Shown here in pieces: positions 1-6,630 of a DNA stretch of 8,758 nt (the first letter of the stretch is position 1; every line of letters starts with the position of its first letter). The notes beneath the pieces were generated by a model. The model worked only from the letters and a program-made list of their open reading frames with translations, had not been told where the DNA came from and searched no databases. The DNA is taken from assembly GCA_002345545.1 (NCBI GenBank), contig DDVW01000058.1:6128-14885 (forward strand). The letters run 5' to 3'. Both the position numbers and the translations under genes were made by a program. The stretch is from Stenotrophomonas sp. UBA2302. Its GTDB lineage: Bacteria; Pseudomonadota; Gammaproteobacteria; Xanthomonadales; Xanthomonadaceae.

Positions 1-269
1 AGCAGGTGGTGATGGGGCTGCTGCAGCCATGCCAGTGCCCGCTCCCGGAGCGCGGGCTCAGGGTGGACAAGTGCCTGGCACTGGGCCGGGGCGCAGCCGG
101 CAGCCCGCCAGGCGACGGGGCCGGCGGCAAGCACCGCGTCGGCCGTACCGTACTGCTGCAGCAGGGTGCGCAGGGGTTTGCGTGGACCCCCGGCCATCAC
201 CAGCACCAGCAGGGCCTGGTCGGGGCCGGTATCGGGGGGTGATGTGCGCGGGGAGAGGCCTGGCTTCAT
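1..269 (-). CDS. dprA: DNA processing protein DprA, N-terminal part (runs off the left edge)
   Basis: This is the first 89 codons of a leftward gene; the rest lies outside the window. The peptide begins [20 protein letters not shown] and continues with a helical stretch holding [13 protein letters not shown] (about residues 47–59) and WLQQPHHHL (81–89). These resemble the N-terminal SAM-like region of xanthomonad DprA as I remember it. The Rossmann-fold domain that defines the family is not in view. DprA binds incoming single-stranded DNA in the cytoplasm during natural transformation and loads RecA onto it. The ATG at 267–269 is the only plausible start, because no other start codon lies in this frame between the upstream hairpin and it. 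No good Shine-Dalgarno is seen. The gene sits 72 bp behind the LysM gene on the same strand, the same neighbourhood as in Pseudomonas (PA0021–PA0020). Identification rests on a partial peptide plus context. Confidence 0.8.
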   Translation of the reverse strand, partial: MKPGLSPRTSPPDTGPDQALLVLVMAGGPRKPLRTLLQQYGTADAVLAAGPVAWRAAGCAPAQCQALVHPEPALRERALAWLQQPHHHL

Positions 270-293
270 TCCGGAAGGCTGGCCCGCAAACAG

Positions 294-317
294 CGACGGC
301 GCCCTCGGGCGCCGTCG
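294..317 (-). terminator. GC-rich hairpin between the LysM gene and dprA, terminator-like
   Basis: A perfect 10-bp inverted repeat, CGACGGCGCC and GGCGCCGTCG, encloses a 4-nt loop. It lies 24 bp after the LysM stop codon. On the leftward strand it is preceded by A-rich CAACAACA and followed by CTGTTTG, a weak T-rich tail. It is a likely intrinsic terminator or pause. Only about 24 nt separate it from the dprA ATG, so dprA transcripts must either read through it or start very close to it. Confidence 0.55.
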
Positions 318-341
318 TGTTGTTGCGTAGGACTTTCCCGC

Positions 342-1469
342 TTACTGCGCGTCCGGGTGCTTGAGTTCGTAACCGACGCGGGCCGGTTTGGTGCCTTCCA
401 TCACCAGCGCATAGCTGACCTTGTCGAAGGTGCGGAACACCATCGCATGGGCCGCATATTCGTCCGGCAGGGAGACGCGGCTGCCGCCGGCCTTCAGGGC
501 ATCGTCCGCGCGCGAGGTGTTCTTGCTGCCGGTCACGCGGTCGTTGATGTGGCTGCCGTTGCGCCAGATCGAGAACACGGTGCCGTTGTCGATACCGTCG
601 CGTGCGCCGCCGGAGATGGCGATGACATCGCGCGGACCACCGGCGGTGAGGGTGTCGGCCACCGCCAGCACGCGCAGGTGGCCCGGTGCCGCGGCACTGG
701 CCGGAGCATGCGGGATGAACTGCAGGTCGTACGGGTTGGCCTGGACCGGGATGATGCGGTCGCCCGCACGGACTTCACGGCCGCTGTCTTCCAGCTTCAG
801 GGTCGAGGCCTGGACATCGCCGGAGGCGACGTGGGTGAGCGCGCCGACGTTGACCTGCGCCATTTCGTAGCCGAGGAACTCGTTGCGGTCACTGGTGACC
901 ACATAGTTCTTCCACAGGTTGCCGTTGCCCGGAATGGTGTCGCCGCGGGCGTCCAGATCGTCGGTAGGCCTGGGCTGGGTGAAGCGCACGGTCGGGCGGA
1001 TCACCGCGTAGCGCTGGCCCGGTTGTGCGTTCTGCAGGCCCAGTACATAGGCGTTCTGGCCGGCGCTGGCACGCAGGCGGTTGTCTTCCAGACCGACGAT
1101 GTAGGGCAGCTCCTTGAAGCTGTCCACGACGGACAGGTTCTTCAGGAACGGCTCGACGTCCGACAGCGGAATCGCCCCGATCGGCGTTTCCTCGCGCGGG
1201 CCCGGCTGCGCGGTGACGCGGTCCAGGTAGGCCAGGCTCAGCACGTCACCCGGGTAGATCAGGTGCGGATTCTTGACCTGCGGGTTGGCCTGCCAGATTT
1301 CCGGCCACAGCCACGGCTTTTTCAGGAAACGGGCCGAGATGTCCCACAGCGTGTCACCCTTTTTCACCACGTAGGTGTCCGGGTGCGCGTTGTTCATTTC
1401 CACCGCGACGGCGTAGGTCGTGACGGTCAGCAGCGCCATGGCGGCGACCGTACGGAATTGTTTCAACAT
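342..1469 (-). CDS. tsaP: LysM-domain periplasmic protein, TsaP-like (type IV pilus secretin-associated)
   Basis: The protein has 375 residues. It begins [20 protein letters not shown], a basic N-terminus followed by a hydrophobic core, with a likely signal-peptidase site after AVA (residues 20–22). A single LysM peptidoglycan-binding domain follows at about 32–82, from [14 protein letters not shown] to [10 protein letters not shown]. The remaining 290 residues have no motif I can name. The same LysM architecture beside def, fmt, rsmB and dprA is found in Pseudomonas PA0020, described as TsaP, which holds the PilQ secretin of type IV pili to peptidoglycan. By analogy this protein would act in the periplasm at the pilus secretin. 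The ATG at 1467–1469 was chosen because it begins the signal peptide. The open frame extends further upstream, but only as antisense to def and fmt. No strong ribosome site is seen. It is divergent from def. LysM and export are certain from the sequence; the TsaP role is inferred from position and domain order. Confidence 0.82.
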   Translation of the reverse strand: MLKQFRTVAAMALLTVTTYAVAVEMNNAHPDTYVVKKGDTLWDISARFLKKPWLWPEIWQANPQVKNPHLIYPGDVLSLAYLDRVTAQPGPREETPIGAIPLSDVEPFLKNLSVVDSFKELPYIVGLEDNRLRASAGQNAYVLGLQNAQPGQRYAVIRPTVRFTQPRPTDDLDARGDTIPGNGNLWKNYVVTSDRNEFLGYEMAQVNVGALTHVASGDVQASTLKLEDSGREVRAGDRIIPVQANPYDLQFIPHAPASAAAPGHLRVLAVADTLTAGGPRDVIAISGGARDGIDNGTVFSIWRNGSHINDRVTGSKNTSRADDALKAGGSRVSLPDEYAAHAMVFRTFDKVSYALVMEGTKPARVGYELKHPDAQ

Positions 1470-1601
1470 GGTTGCGATCTGCCTGATTCCCCAACAGGTT
1501 GGCGCACTATAGTGCAGAAACGGGGGCATCAGGCAAGCACAAGCGGTAGAATTGGGACGTCCTGCCGAATTGATGCGGCATATTTGATTACCGGTATCGC
1601 C
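1470..1601. promoter_or_regulatory. Divergent promoter region between the LysM gene and def
   Basis: This 132-bp gap must carry promoters for both arms. At 1504–1515 lies a perfect 12-bp palindrome, GCACTATAGTGC, which contains a TATAGT -10-like hexamer on each strand. For the leftward gene, TTGCCT lies 19 bp upstream of TATAGT, a rather long spacer. For def, a TAGAAT at 1547–1552 is a possible -10 but has no good -35. Neither gene has a clear Shine-Dalgarno. The placement of individual promoters is tentative. Confidence 0.45.
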
Positions 1602-2117
1602 ATGGCCCTTCTGCCCATTCTCGAATTCCCCGATCCGCGACTGCGGACCAAGGCCGCCCTCGTCGACGCGGCCGAGGTGACCACCCCGGCGTTCCAGCAG
1701 CTGCTCGATGACATGTTCCAGACCATGTACGAGGCGCCGGGCATCGGCCTGGCCGCCAGCCAGGTGGACGTGCACAAGCGCTTCATGGTCATCGACACCA
1801 GCGAGGAGCGGAACGCGCCGATGGTGTTCATCAACCCGCAGATCGTCAGCGCCAGCGAAGGCGGCCGCGTCTACCAGGAAGGCTGCCTGTCGGTGCCCGG
1901 CATCTATGCCGATGTGACCCGCGCCGACAGCATCGTGGTGCGCTTCCTGGACCGCGACGGCAAGCAGCAGGAGCTGGCCGCCGAAGACCTGCTGGCCACC
2001 TGCATCCAGCACGAGATGGACCACCTGGACGGCAAGCTGTTCATCGATTACCTCTCGCCGCTCAAGCGCGAGATGGTGCGCAAGAAGCTGGCCAAGCAGC
2101 GCAAGCACGTGGCTTGA
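1602..2117 (+). CDS. def: Peptide deformylase
   Basis: This metallohydrolase removes the N-formyl group from nascent proteins at the ribosome exit. At 171 residues it has the normal type I length. All three family motifs are intact: GIGLAASQ (47–54), EGCLS (93–97) and HEMDH (137–141). Cys95, His137 and His141 would bind the catalytic metal, usually Fe(II), and Glu138 is the catalytic acid/base. The C-terminus, [20 protein letters not shown], is the basic helix typical of Gram-negative deformylases, which contacts the ribosome. The ATG at 1602 gives the usual [15 protein letters not shown] start; the frame is open far upstream but without recognisable protein. It is first in the rightward arm and is followed 114 bp later by fmt, the enzyme that adds the same formyl group. 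A terminator-like hairpin lies between the two. Confidence 0.97.
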   Translation: MALLPILEFPDPRLRTKAALVDAAEVTTPAFQQLLDDMFQTMYEAPGIGLAASQVDVHKRFMVIDTSEERNAPMVFINPQIVSASEGGRVYQEGCLSVPGIYADVTRADSIVVRFLDRDGKQQELAAEDLLATCIQHEMDHLDGKLFIDYLSPLKREMVRKKLAKQRKHVA

Positions 2118-2128
2118 GTCAACGGGTG

Positions 2129-2178
2129 ACCCGGCTGCGTCCGGGTTGCCGGTAGCGGGAGCCCTTGCCGGGTCCCGC
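2129..2178 (+). repeat. Two tandem hairpins after def
   Basis: Two short inverted repeats precede the def terminator. The first is ACCCGG (2129–2134) with CCGGGT (2141–2146) and a 6-nt loop. The second is GCGGGA (2155–2160) with TCCCGC (2173–2178), extended inward by CCC/GGG around a TTGCC loop with one bulged G. Neither has a T-tract of its own. They may stabilise the 3' end of the def mRNA or be part of a structured leader for fmt. Confidence 0.45.
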
Positions 2179-2183
2179 GCTGC

Positions 2184-2214
2184 ACGGCGCCGCCCTTCGG
2201 CGCCGTTGTTCTTT
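2184..2214 (+). terminator. Rho-independent terminator-like hairpin between def and fmt
   Basis: A perfect 9-bp stem, ACGGCGCCG with CGGCGCCGT, encloses a CCCTT loop and is followed by the T-rich tail TGTTCTTT (2207–2214). It ends only 3 nt before the GGGAG ribosome site of fmt. There is therefore no room for a separate fmt promoter downstream of it, and fmt expression must depend on read-through or on initiation inside the structured region. The arms match those of the hairpin before dprA. Confidence 0.72.
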
Positions 2215-2231
2215 CCGGGAGTTGGATTGTC

Positions 2232-3155
2232 ATGAGAATCGTTTTTGCCGGTACACCGGAGTTCGCCGTCGCCTCGCTGGGAGCGGCCGCGCGCCAGCAC
2301 GAAGTGGTGGCGGTCTACACCCAGCCCGACCGTCCGGCCGGACGCGGCCGCGGGCTGATGCCCTCGCCGGTCAAACTCGATGCCATCGCCCGCGGGATTC
2401 CGGTGTTCCAGCCGGAAACCCTGAAAACGCCCGAGGCCCAGCAACAGCTGCGTGACCTGCAGCCGGATCTGATGGTGGTGGTCGCCTATGGACTGATCCT
2501 GCCCAAGGCGGTGCTGGCCATCCCCACCCACGGCTGCTGGAACGTGCATGCCTCGCTGCTGCCGCGCTGGCGTGGTGCGGCACCGATCCAGCGGGCGATC
2601 CAGGCCGGCGATGCCGAAACCGGTGTGTGCCTGATGCAGATGGAAGCCGGGCTGGATACCGGCCCGGTACTGCTGCGCCAGCACACCCCGATCCGCGACA
2701 CCGATACCGGTGGCCAGCTGCATGACCGGCTGGCGCAGCTGGGCGCCCAGGTGCTGGCTGATGGCCTTGGCCTGCTGCGCGCCGGCCTCAAACCGATCCC
2801 GCAGGTGCAGCCGGCCGAAGGCGTCACCTACGCGCACAAGCTGGACAAGGCCGAGGCCAGGCTGGACTGGAGTCAGGACGCCGCCGCGCTGGCACGTGCG
2901 GTGCGTGCATTCAATCCGTGGCCGATCGCAGAGGCCACACTGGCCGGCGAGCGCGTGCGGATCCATGGCGCGGTCGCTCTTGCCGAGAACCAGGGCAAGG
3001 CGCCGGGCACGGTGATCGCGGCGGCGCGCGAGGGTATCGACATCGCCTGCGGCCAGGGCGCGCTGCGCCTGCGCGTGGTGCAGCGCGAGGGCGGCAAGGC
3101 GATCACCGCGGCGGACTACCTCAACGCCCGTCGCGACCTGCGGGTCGGGGGCTGA
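2232..3155 (+). CDS. fmt: Methionyl-tRNA formyltransferase
   Basis: This cytoplasmic enzyme uses 10-formyltetrahydrofolate to formylate the methionine on initiator tRNA. It has 307 residues, close to the roughly 315 of the E. coli enzyme. The N-terminal Rossmann-like domain starts with [14 protein letters not shown] basic loop, [18 protein letters not shown] (31–48), matches the family's tRNA-contacting insertion. The active-site segment [19 protein letters not shown] (104–122) supplies Asn104 and His106. Asp142, in AGLDTGPVL, completes the catalytic triad seen in the family (Asn106/His108/Asp144 in E. coli). The C-terminal OB-like tRNA domain occupies about 205–307. The ATG at 2232 is preceded by GGGAG at 2217–2221, 10 nt away, a sound ribosome site. 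It is coupled to rsmB by a 4-bp gap, forming a two-gene translation unit. Confidence 0.97.
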   Translation: MRIVFAGTPEFAVASLGAAARQHEVVAVYTQPDRPAGRGRGLMPSPVKLDAIARGIPVFQPETLKTPEAQQQLRDLQPDLMVVVAYGLILPKAVLAIPTHGCWNVHASLLPRWRGAAPIQRAIQAGDAETGVCLMQMEAGLDTGPVLLRQHTPIRDTDTGGQLHDRLAQLGAQVLADGLGLLRAGLKPIPQVQPAEGVTYAHKLDKAEARLDWSQDAAALARAVRAFNPWPIAEATLAGERVRIHGAVALAENQGKAPGTVIAAAREGIDIACGQGALRLRVVQREGGKAITAADYLNARRDLRVGG

Positions 3156-3159
3156 GCCG

Positions 3160-4506
3160 ATGGCGGGTGCGACTTCCTCGCCGTGGGGCAAGACCGTGAC
3201 GGCGCAGCAGCCCGGGGTACAGACCCGCGCGCTGGCCGCCCGGGTGCTGGCGGCGGTGATCGGCAAGGGCCGTTCGCTCAAGGCCGAACTGGGCGCGGCG
3301 CTGCCGAAGCTTGATGACAGCCGCGACCGCGCGTTGCTGGAGGCGATCTGTTTTGCCGCGCTGCGCCGGCGCACAGCCTACGACCAGGCGCTGCAGCAGT
3401 GGCTGCAGAAGCCGCTTGGCCCGCGCGATGCCGATCTGCGCGCGTTGCTGATGGCCGGTTTCGCGCAATTGGATGTACTGCAGCTGCCGGCGCATGCGGC
3501 GTTGTCGGCAACGGTGGACGCGGCGCGCGTGCTGGGCCGTGAGCGCCAGGCCGGGATGGTCAACGCGCTGCTGCGTCGTGCGCAGCGCGAAGGGTTCGTC
3601 GAGGCGCGGGCCGAAGAGGCGTGGCCGCAGTGGCTGCTGGCCAAGGTCCGTCAGGACTGGCCGCAGCAGGCCGAAGCGATCGTCAGCGAAAGCCTGCAGC
3701 CGGCGCCGCTGTGGCTGCGCGTGAACCGCCAGCAGCACAGCCGTGACGCCTACCTGGCATTGCTGGAAGCGGCCGATATCGAGGCGCAGGCCGAGCCCCT
3801 GTCGGCCGATGCGGTGCGGCTGCCGGTCGCGGTGCCGGTGAGCAGTCTGCCCGGCTTCGCGCAGGGTGCGGTATCGGTGCAGGACCTGTCCGCGCAGCAG
3901 GTGGCCGATGCGTTGCAGCCGGCAGTCGGCGCGCGGGTGCTGGATGCCTGCGCCGCGCCCGGTGGCAAATCCGCGCACCTGCTCGAACGCGACCCGGGCC
4001 TGCAGCTGCTGGCACTGGATGTGGACGCGCGGCGCCTGCAGCGCATCGGCGAGACTTTCGCCCGCACCGGGGTCGGCGCCCGCGCGAAGATCCAGGCCGC
4101 CGACGCGGCCGATACCGCCAGCTGGTGGGATGGGCAGCCGTTCGATGCGGTGCTGCTGGATGCGCCGTGTTCGGCCACCGGCATCATCCGCCGCCAGCCG
4201 GACGTGCTGCTGCACCGCCGGCCCGAGGACATCACCGCGCTGGTGGCGTTGCAGGCGCGCCTGCTCGATGCGCTGTGGCAGGGGCTGCGCCCGGGCGGGG
4301 GGCTGCTGTATTCGACCTGCTCGATCCTGCGGCAGGAGAACCAGCAGCAGGTGGCGCAGTTCCTGGCGCGCACCCCCGATGCCCGGATCGAGGCGTTGCC
4401 GGACAGCTTCGGCCATGCCGTGGAAGGCACCCGCCAGCAGCTGCCGGGCGAGCAGGGTGGCGATGGCTTCTTCTATGCGCGACTGGTGAAGGCCGCCGTG
4501 GCCTGA
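3160..4506 (+). CDS. rsmB: 16S rRNA m5C967 methyltransferase RsmB (Sun/Fmu)
   Basis: This SAM-dependent enzyme methylates C967 of 16S rRNA in the free small subunit. At 448 residues it is near normal length. The N-terminal NusB-like RNA-binding domain covers about 15–150. The methyltransferase domain shows the SAM-binding motif DACAAPGGK (262–270), the motif [10 protein letters not shown] with Cys337, and motif [12 protein letters not shown] with Cys387. The 50-residue spacing of the two cysteines equals that in E. coli RsmB (325 and 375), so both the nucleophile and the release cysteine are present. I took the ATG at 3160, 4 bp after the fmt stop, which favours translational coupling. A GTG at 3196 in the same frame would give [17 protein letters not shown] and is an equally good start by homology. 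The ribosome sequence does not decide between them. Confidence 0.96.
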   Translation: MAGATSSPWGKTVTAQQPGVQTRALAARVLAAVIGKGRSLKAELGAALPKLDDSRDRALLEAICFAALRRRTAYDQALQQWLQKPLGPRDADLRALLMAGFAQLDVLQLPAHAALSATVDAARVLGRERQAGMVNALLRRAQREGFVEARAEEAWPQWLLAKVRQDWPQQAEAIVSESLQPAPLWLRVNRQQHSRDAYLALLEAADIEAQAEPLSADAVRLPVAVPVSSLPGFAQGAVSVQDLSAQQVADALQPAVGARVLDACAAPGGKSAHLLERDPGLQLLALDVDARRLQRIGETFARTGVGARAKIQAADAADTASWWDGQPFDAVLLDAPCSATGIIRRQPDVLLHRRPEDITALVALQARLLDALWQGLRPGGGLLYSTCSILRQENQQQVAQFLARTPDARIEALPDSFGHAVEGTRQQLPGEQGGDGFFYARLVKAAVA

Positions 4507-4507
4507 A

Positions 4508-4536
4508 GCGGCGACCGGGGTCCTATCCGGTGCCGC
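4508..4536 (+). repeat. Imperfect hairpin directly after rsmB
   Basis: GCGGC (4508–4512) pairs with GCCGC (4532–4536), and CCGG (4515–4518) with CCGG (4527–4530), around an 8-nt loop and with small internal mismatches. It begins one base after the rsmB stop codon and has no T-tract. It could protect the 3' end of the fmt–rsmB mRNA or act as a weak terminator. Confidence 0.4.
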
Positions 4537-4542
4537 CTTCAC

Positions 4543-4612
4543 GGGGCAACAGCATCGGATCGTCGTGAGCCAGCCGCCGTGCGGCTGTTGCCCAGGGTGA
4601 ACATGGGGCAAC
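4543..4612 (+). repeat. Three-arm inverted/direct repeat in the rsmB–ligase gap
   Basis: GGGGCAAC occurs twice as a direct repeat (4543–4550 and 4605–4612). Between them lies GTTGCCC (4587–4593), complementary to either copy. The upstream pairing is longer: GGGCAACAGC (4544–4553) with GCTGTTGCCC (4584–4593), 10 bp. A third option, CAGCCGC (4571–4577) with GCGGCTG (4581–4587), is a tight hairpin with a 3-nt loop that shares bases 4584–4587 with the long pairing. These pairings compete with one another. No T-tract follows. Confidence 0.5.
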
Positions 4613-4660
4613 CGCTGTCGCGCCGCTGGCACCAGGCCGCGCCCGACTGTGATGCAGGTG

Positions 4661-4689
4661 CTGCCATCACGGTGGCGGCTGGCTATCAT
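4661..4689 (+). promoter_or_regulatory. Candidate sigma-70-type promoter for the O-antigen ligase gene
   Basis: CTGCCA (4661–4666) and TATCAT (4684–4689) are separated by 17 bp and match the -35 and -10 consensus at 4 and 5 of 6 positions. Transcription would start near 4696 and give a leader of about 65 nt. The ATG at 4688 lies inside the -10 element, which argues against that codon as the ligase start. Confidence 0.4.
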
Positions 4690-4759
4690 GCGCGGTCCAC
4701 ACCACGGAGCGGCTCCCGGGCAGCTGGTGGTTCAGCGTACAGACCCCAGTATTCCGCAA

Positions 4760-6058
4760 ATGACTCCGCCTTCTTCCGCCAACCCCGCTGCGCCGCTCCC
4801 CTCCACGCAGCCGCATTGGCAGCTGTTGCAGCGGATTGCGACGCTGGCGCTGTTCGTGCTGCCGGCAGCGGTGATCAGCACCCCGGTCAACCTGCTGCCA
4901 TTCGGGCTGCTGTTGTTGCTCAGCACGGTGCTGGGGGCCGGTTACCTGTGGCGCGCGCGTGCGCTCGCCGGTCCCGCGCTGCCCCTGCTGTGGGCGCTGG
5001 CACTGGCGGCCATCGGCCTGAGCGTGCTGTCGATATGGCAGGCCGGGCTGGTGCTGGAAGATGTGGACAACCGCAGCCGTTTTCTGGTCATGCCCTGGAC
5101 GCTGCTGTGGGTCTGCGCGTTGCGGCCATCCATGCAGGCATTGTGGTGGGGCGCGCTTGCCGGGCTGCTGCTCACGCTCGCCATTGCGGCCTACCAGGTG
5201 CTGGGTGGACTGGGGCGCGCCGAAGGGTTCACCAATGCCATCGTGCTGGCCGACACCGCGCTGGTGCTGATGGTGCTGCTGGTGTTCTGCCGGCAGCTGG
5301 GTCGCTGGGGCCTGATCGGGCTGGGGCTGGCGGCGGGCGGTGGCGTGATCCTGCTCAGTGGCAGTCGCGGGGTATGGCCGGCGCTGCTGGTGCTGCTGGT
5401 GGCGATGGCGCTGTCGGTGCCCTGGAAGACCGGCCGCTTCCGGGCGGGGGCACTGTTTGGCCTGCTGCTGGTGGCGGCGACGCTGGTGTTGAGCGTGCCG
5501 CAATTGCGTGAACACACGCGTCTGGACGAGCTGCGCAGTGATGTCGAGCGTATCGAGCGCGGTGATGTGGATTCATCGGCGGGTGCCCGTCTTGAACGCC
5601 TGCAGATCGCCTGGGATGCTTTTCTGGAGCGTCCGCTGAGCGGTGTGGGCATCGGCAATTTCGACGCGGCGATGCAGCGCCTGCCGGAGTGCCGGTTGCC
5701 GATGGCGGCGGAGTCACCGGAGCCGCGCTGCCATCTGGGACATGCGCACAATGATCTTGCCGAATGGGCGGTCACCCAAGGGGTACCCGGCGTGCTGCTG
5801 CTGCTGTGCGTGTACGGGCTGCCGCTGTGGCTGTTCATCCACCTGCACCGGCGCAGCGGCGAGAACGGTTTCCGCGGCCCGGCGGCTGCCGGGGTGATGC
5901 TGGTGGTCAGCTACATCCTTTGCGGCATGACCCAGTCGATGTTCGCCCACCAGATCTCCGCCAGCACCTACACCGCACTGGTGGGCGTGCTGGCTGGACT
6001 GTCCCTGGTCGATCATGCGCAAAGGGCAGTTGCACCCGGAGCGGCCAGCAGCAGCTGA
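4760..6058 (+). CDS. O-antigen ligase / Wzy-type polymerase family integral membrane protein
   Basis: The 432-residue protein is strongly hydrophobic, with about ten or more membrane segments (for example 24–40, 44–62, 73–92, 108–120, 129–147, 158–177, 183–199, 205–220, 229–246, 343–361 and 378–390). A large periplasmic loop lies at about 247–342. This is the Wzy_C/WaaL architecture. Conserved points are SGSRG with Arg203 before the loop, Arg277 in SAGARLERLQIAW, GIGNF (297–301) and GHAHND with His330 (327–332). These correspond to the catalytic arginines and histidine of WaaL, which transfers O-polysaccharide from undecaprenyl diphosphate to lipid A core on the periplasmic face. The ATG at 4760 was preferred because the N-terminus then has a short cytoplasmic tail. 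In-frame starts at 4649 and 4688 would add 37 or 24 residues of non-hydrophobic sequence overlapping the likely promoter. No Shine-Dalgarno is evident. Polymerase and ligase cannot be separated by sequence alone; nearby core-type glycosyltransferases favour ligase. Confidence 0.85.
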   Translation: MTPPSSANPAAPLPSTQPHWQLLQRIATLALFVLPAAVISTPVNLLPFGLLLLLSTVLGAGYLWRARALAGPALPLLWALALAAIGLSVLSIWQAGLVLEDVDNRSRFLVMPWTLLWVCALRPSMQALWWGALAGLLLTLAIAAYQVLGGLGRAEGFTNAIVLADTALVLMVLLVFCRQLGRWGLIGLGLAAGGGVILLSGSRGVWPALLVLLVAMALSVPWKTGRFRAGALFGLLLVAATLVLSVPQLREHTRLDELRSDVERIERGDVDSSAGARLERLQIAWDAFLERPLSGVGIGNFDAAMQRLPECRLPMAAESPEPRCHLGHAHNDLAEWAVTQGVPGVLLLLCVYGLPLWLFIHLHRRSGENGFRGPAAAGVMLVVSYILCGMTQSMFAHQISASTYTALVGVLAGLSLVDHAQRAVAPGAASSS

Positions 6059-6068
6059 TCCTGTTGCG

Positions 6069-6098
6069 CGCTTGCTGTCAGGCACTGACGTGCAAGCG
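6069..6098 (+). terminator. Hairpin after the ligase gene
   Basis: CGCTTGC (6069–6075) pairs with GCAAGCG (6092–6098). Inside, GTCA (6077–6080) pairs with TGAC (6086–6089) around a GGCAC loop. It begins 11 bp after the ligase stop codon, where a terminator is expected, but no T-tract follows. It may be a weak or Rho-assisted terminator or an mRNA 3'-end structure. Confidence 0.35.
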
Positions 6099-6204
6099 TG
6101 TGACATCGGGGTGTGCAAATCGCGGCTCGACCAAGGCCGTCCATGCGTTGCTGGCGGGTTGTGTCGGCGCACTGCAGGCAGGCTCGGCAGCGGTATTCTC
6201 CTGA

Positions 6205-6540
6205 TCAGGCATTGTCCGGCAGGGACTTGCCCCGGCCGGGAACCAGATCCAGCGCCAAGCTTGAGGAAACCGCGGCCGCGCCCCATCCCGCCCATTTGAT
6301 GGCGTGCCGGCGGCGTGACAGCAGGCCGTAGAACAGCATCGCCGGCAATGCGACCAGCAGCAGTTTCGCCAGATGCCGCCGTGCTGCCGGGACGCCGACA
6401 TAGCGGCGGATCGCGATCTGCCGTGACCGGGCGTAATGGAAGCGCTTGATGAAGTCGGTGCGCAGGCCGGGGGTGGAGGAGGCGCCGCCGCGGTGGCAGA
6501 TCTGCGGTACGCCGTTGTCATGCCAGCTCTGCGGGCCGGC
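6205..6540 (-). pseudogene. 5'-truncated remnant, probable C-terminus of a family 2 glycosyltransferase
   Basis: The leftward frame ending in TGA at 6205–6207 is free of stops for 141 codons, back to another TGA at 6631–6633. It holds no ATG or GTG before the middle of the protein-like part, so it is not an intact gene. From about 6540 the translation looks like real protein. It runs SWHDNGVPQICHRGGASS, then FIKRFHYARSRQIAIRRYVG, then hydrophobic LAKLLLVALPAMLFYGLLS, then AIKWAGWG, and ends GKSLPDNA. The V-P-x-x-x-H-x-GGASS pattern followed by a basic helix and membrane stretches resembles the C-terminal end of family 2 glycosyltransferases such as rhamnosyltransferases. Codons upstream (6541–6630) look non-coding. 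The N-terminal catalytic part is missing. The stop at 6631 is that of the neighbouring glycosyltransferase, in the same frame. Protein-like character is fairly clear; the family is a guess from motif appearance. Confidence 0.5.
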
Positions 6541-6630
6541 GCCACCGGCGGAATCGCTTGATGCTTTCTGGCGTGTTGCGCCGCGTTCACCGTACCCGGA
6601 GGGGCGTTCCGGTCGTGACCAAGAGCGGAT

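Larger units (their letters stand above)
6059..6630. other. 572-bp gap between convergent surface-sugar genes
   Basis: No intact gene is supported here. The left part (6059–6204) holds one hairpin and nothing else recognisable. The right part (6205–6540) is the glycosyltransferase remnant, and 6541–6630 has no visible signal. Open frames of 60–190 codons in other registers are arginine- and alanine-rich shadows without motifs. No insertion sequence ends or target duplications were seen that would explain the deletion. Confidence 0.6.

Noticed and set aside
357..1601. Rightward open frame running into def, which would lengthen the deformylase by more than 400 residues
   Set aside because: It is antisense to the LysM gene and carries no domain. 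Def is complete from the ATG at 1602.
2129..2231. A known riboswitch or T-box ahead of fmt
   Set aside because: No conserved core of a riboswitch class or a T-box motif could be recognised; only simple hairpins are visible.
342..3374. A single leftward frame of about 1010 codons spanning the LysM gene and the antisense of def and fmt
   Set aside because: Only the last 375 codons look like protein. The upstream part is antisense to two enzymes with intact catalytic motifs, a usual effect of high GC on the complementary frame.
3121..4689. Leftward 522-codon frame opposite rsmB
   Set aside because: It is rich in Arg, Gln, His and Gly with no motif, and the opposite strand encodes a full RsmB with both cysteines.
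4579..5511. Rightward 310-codon frame overlapping the ligase gene
   Set aside because: It is an Ala/Gly/Arg-rich shadow in another register of a clear membrane-protein gene.
6078..6590. Leftward 170-codon frame with an ATG start in the ligase–glycosyltransferase gap
   Set aside because: It is low-complexity Ala/Pro/Arg/Ser sequence. The protein-like signal is in the neighbouring register, which has no start codon.
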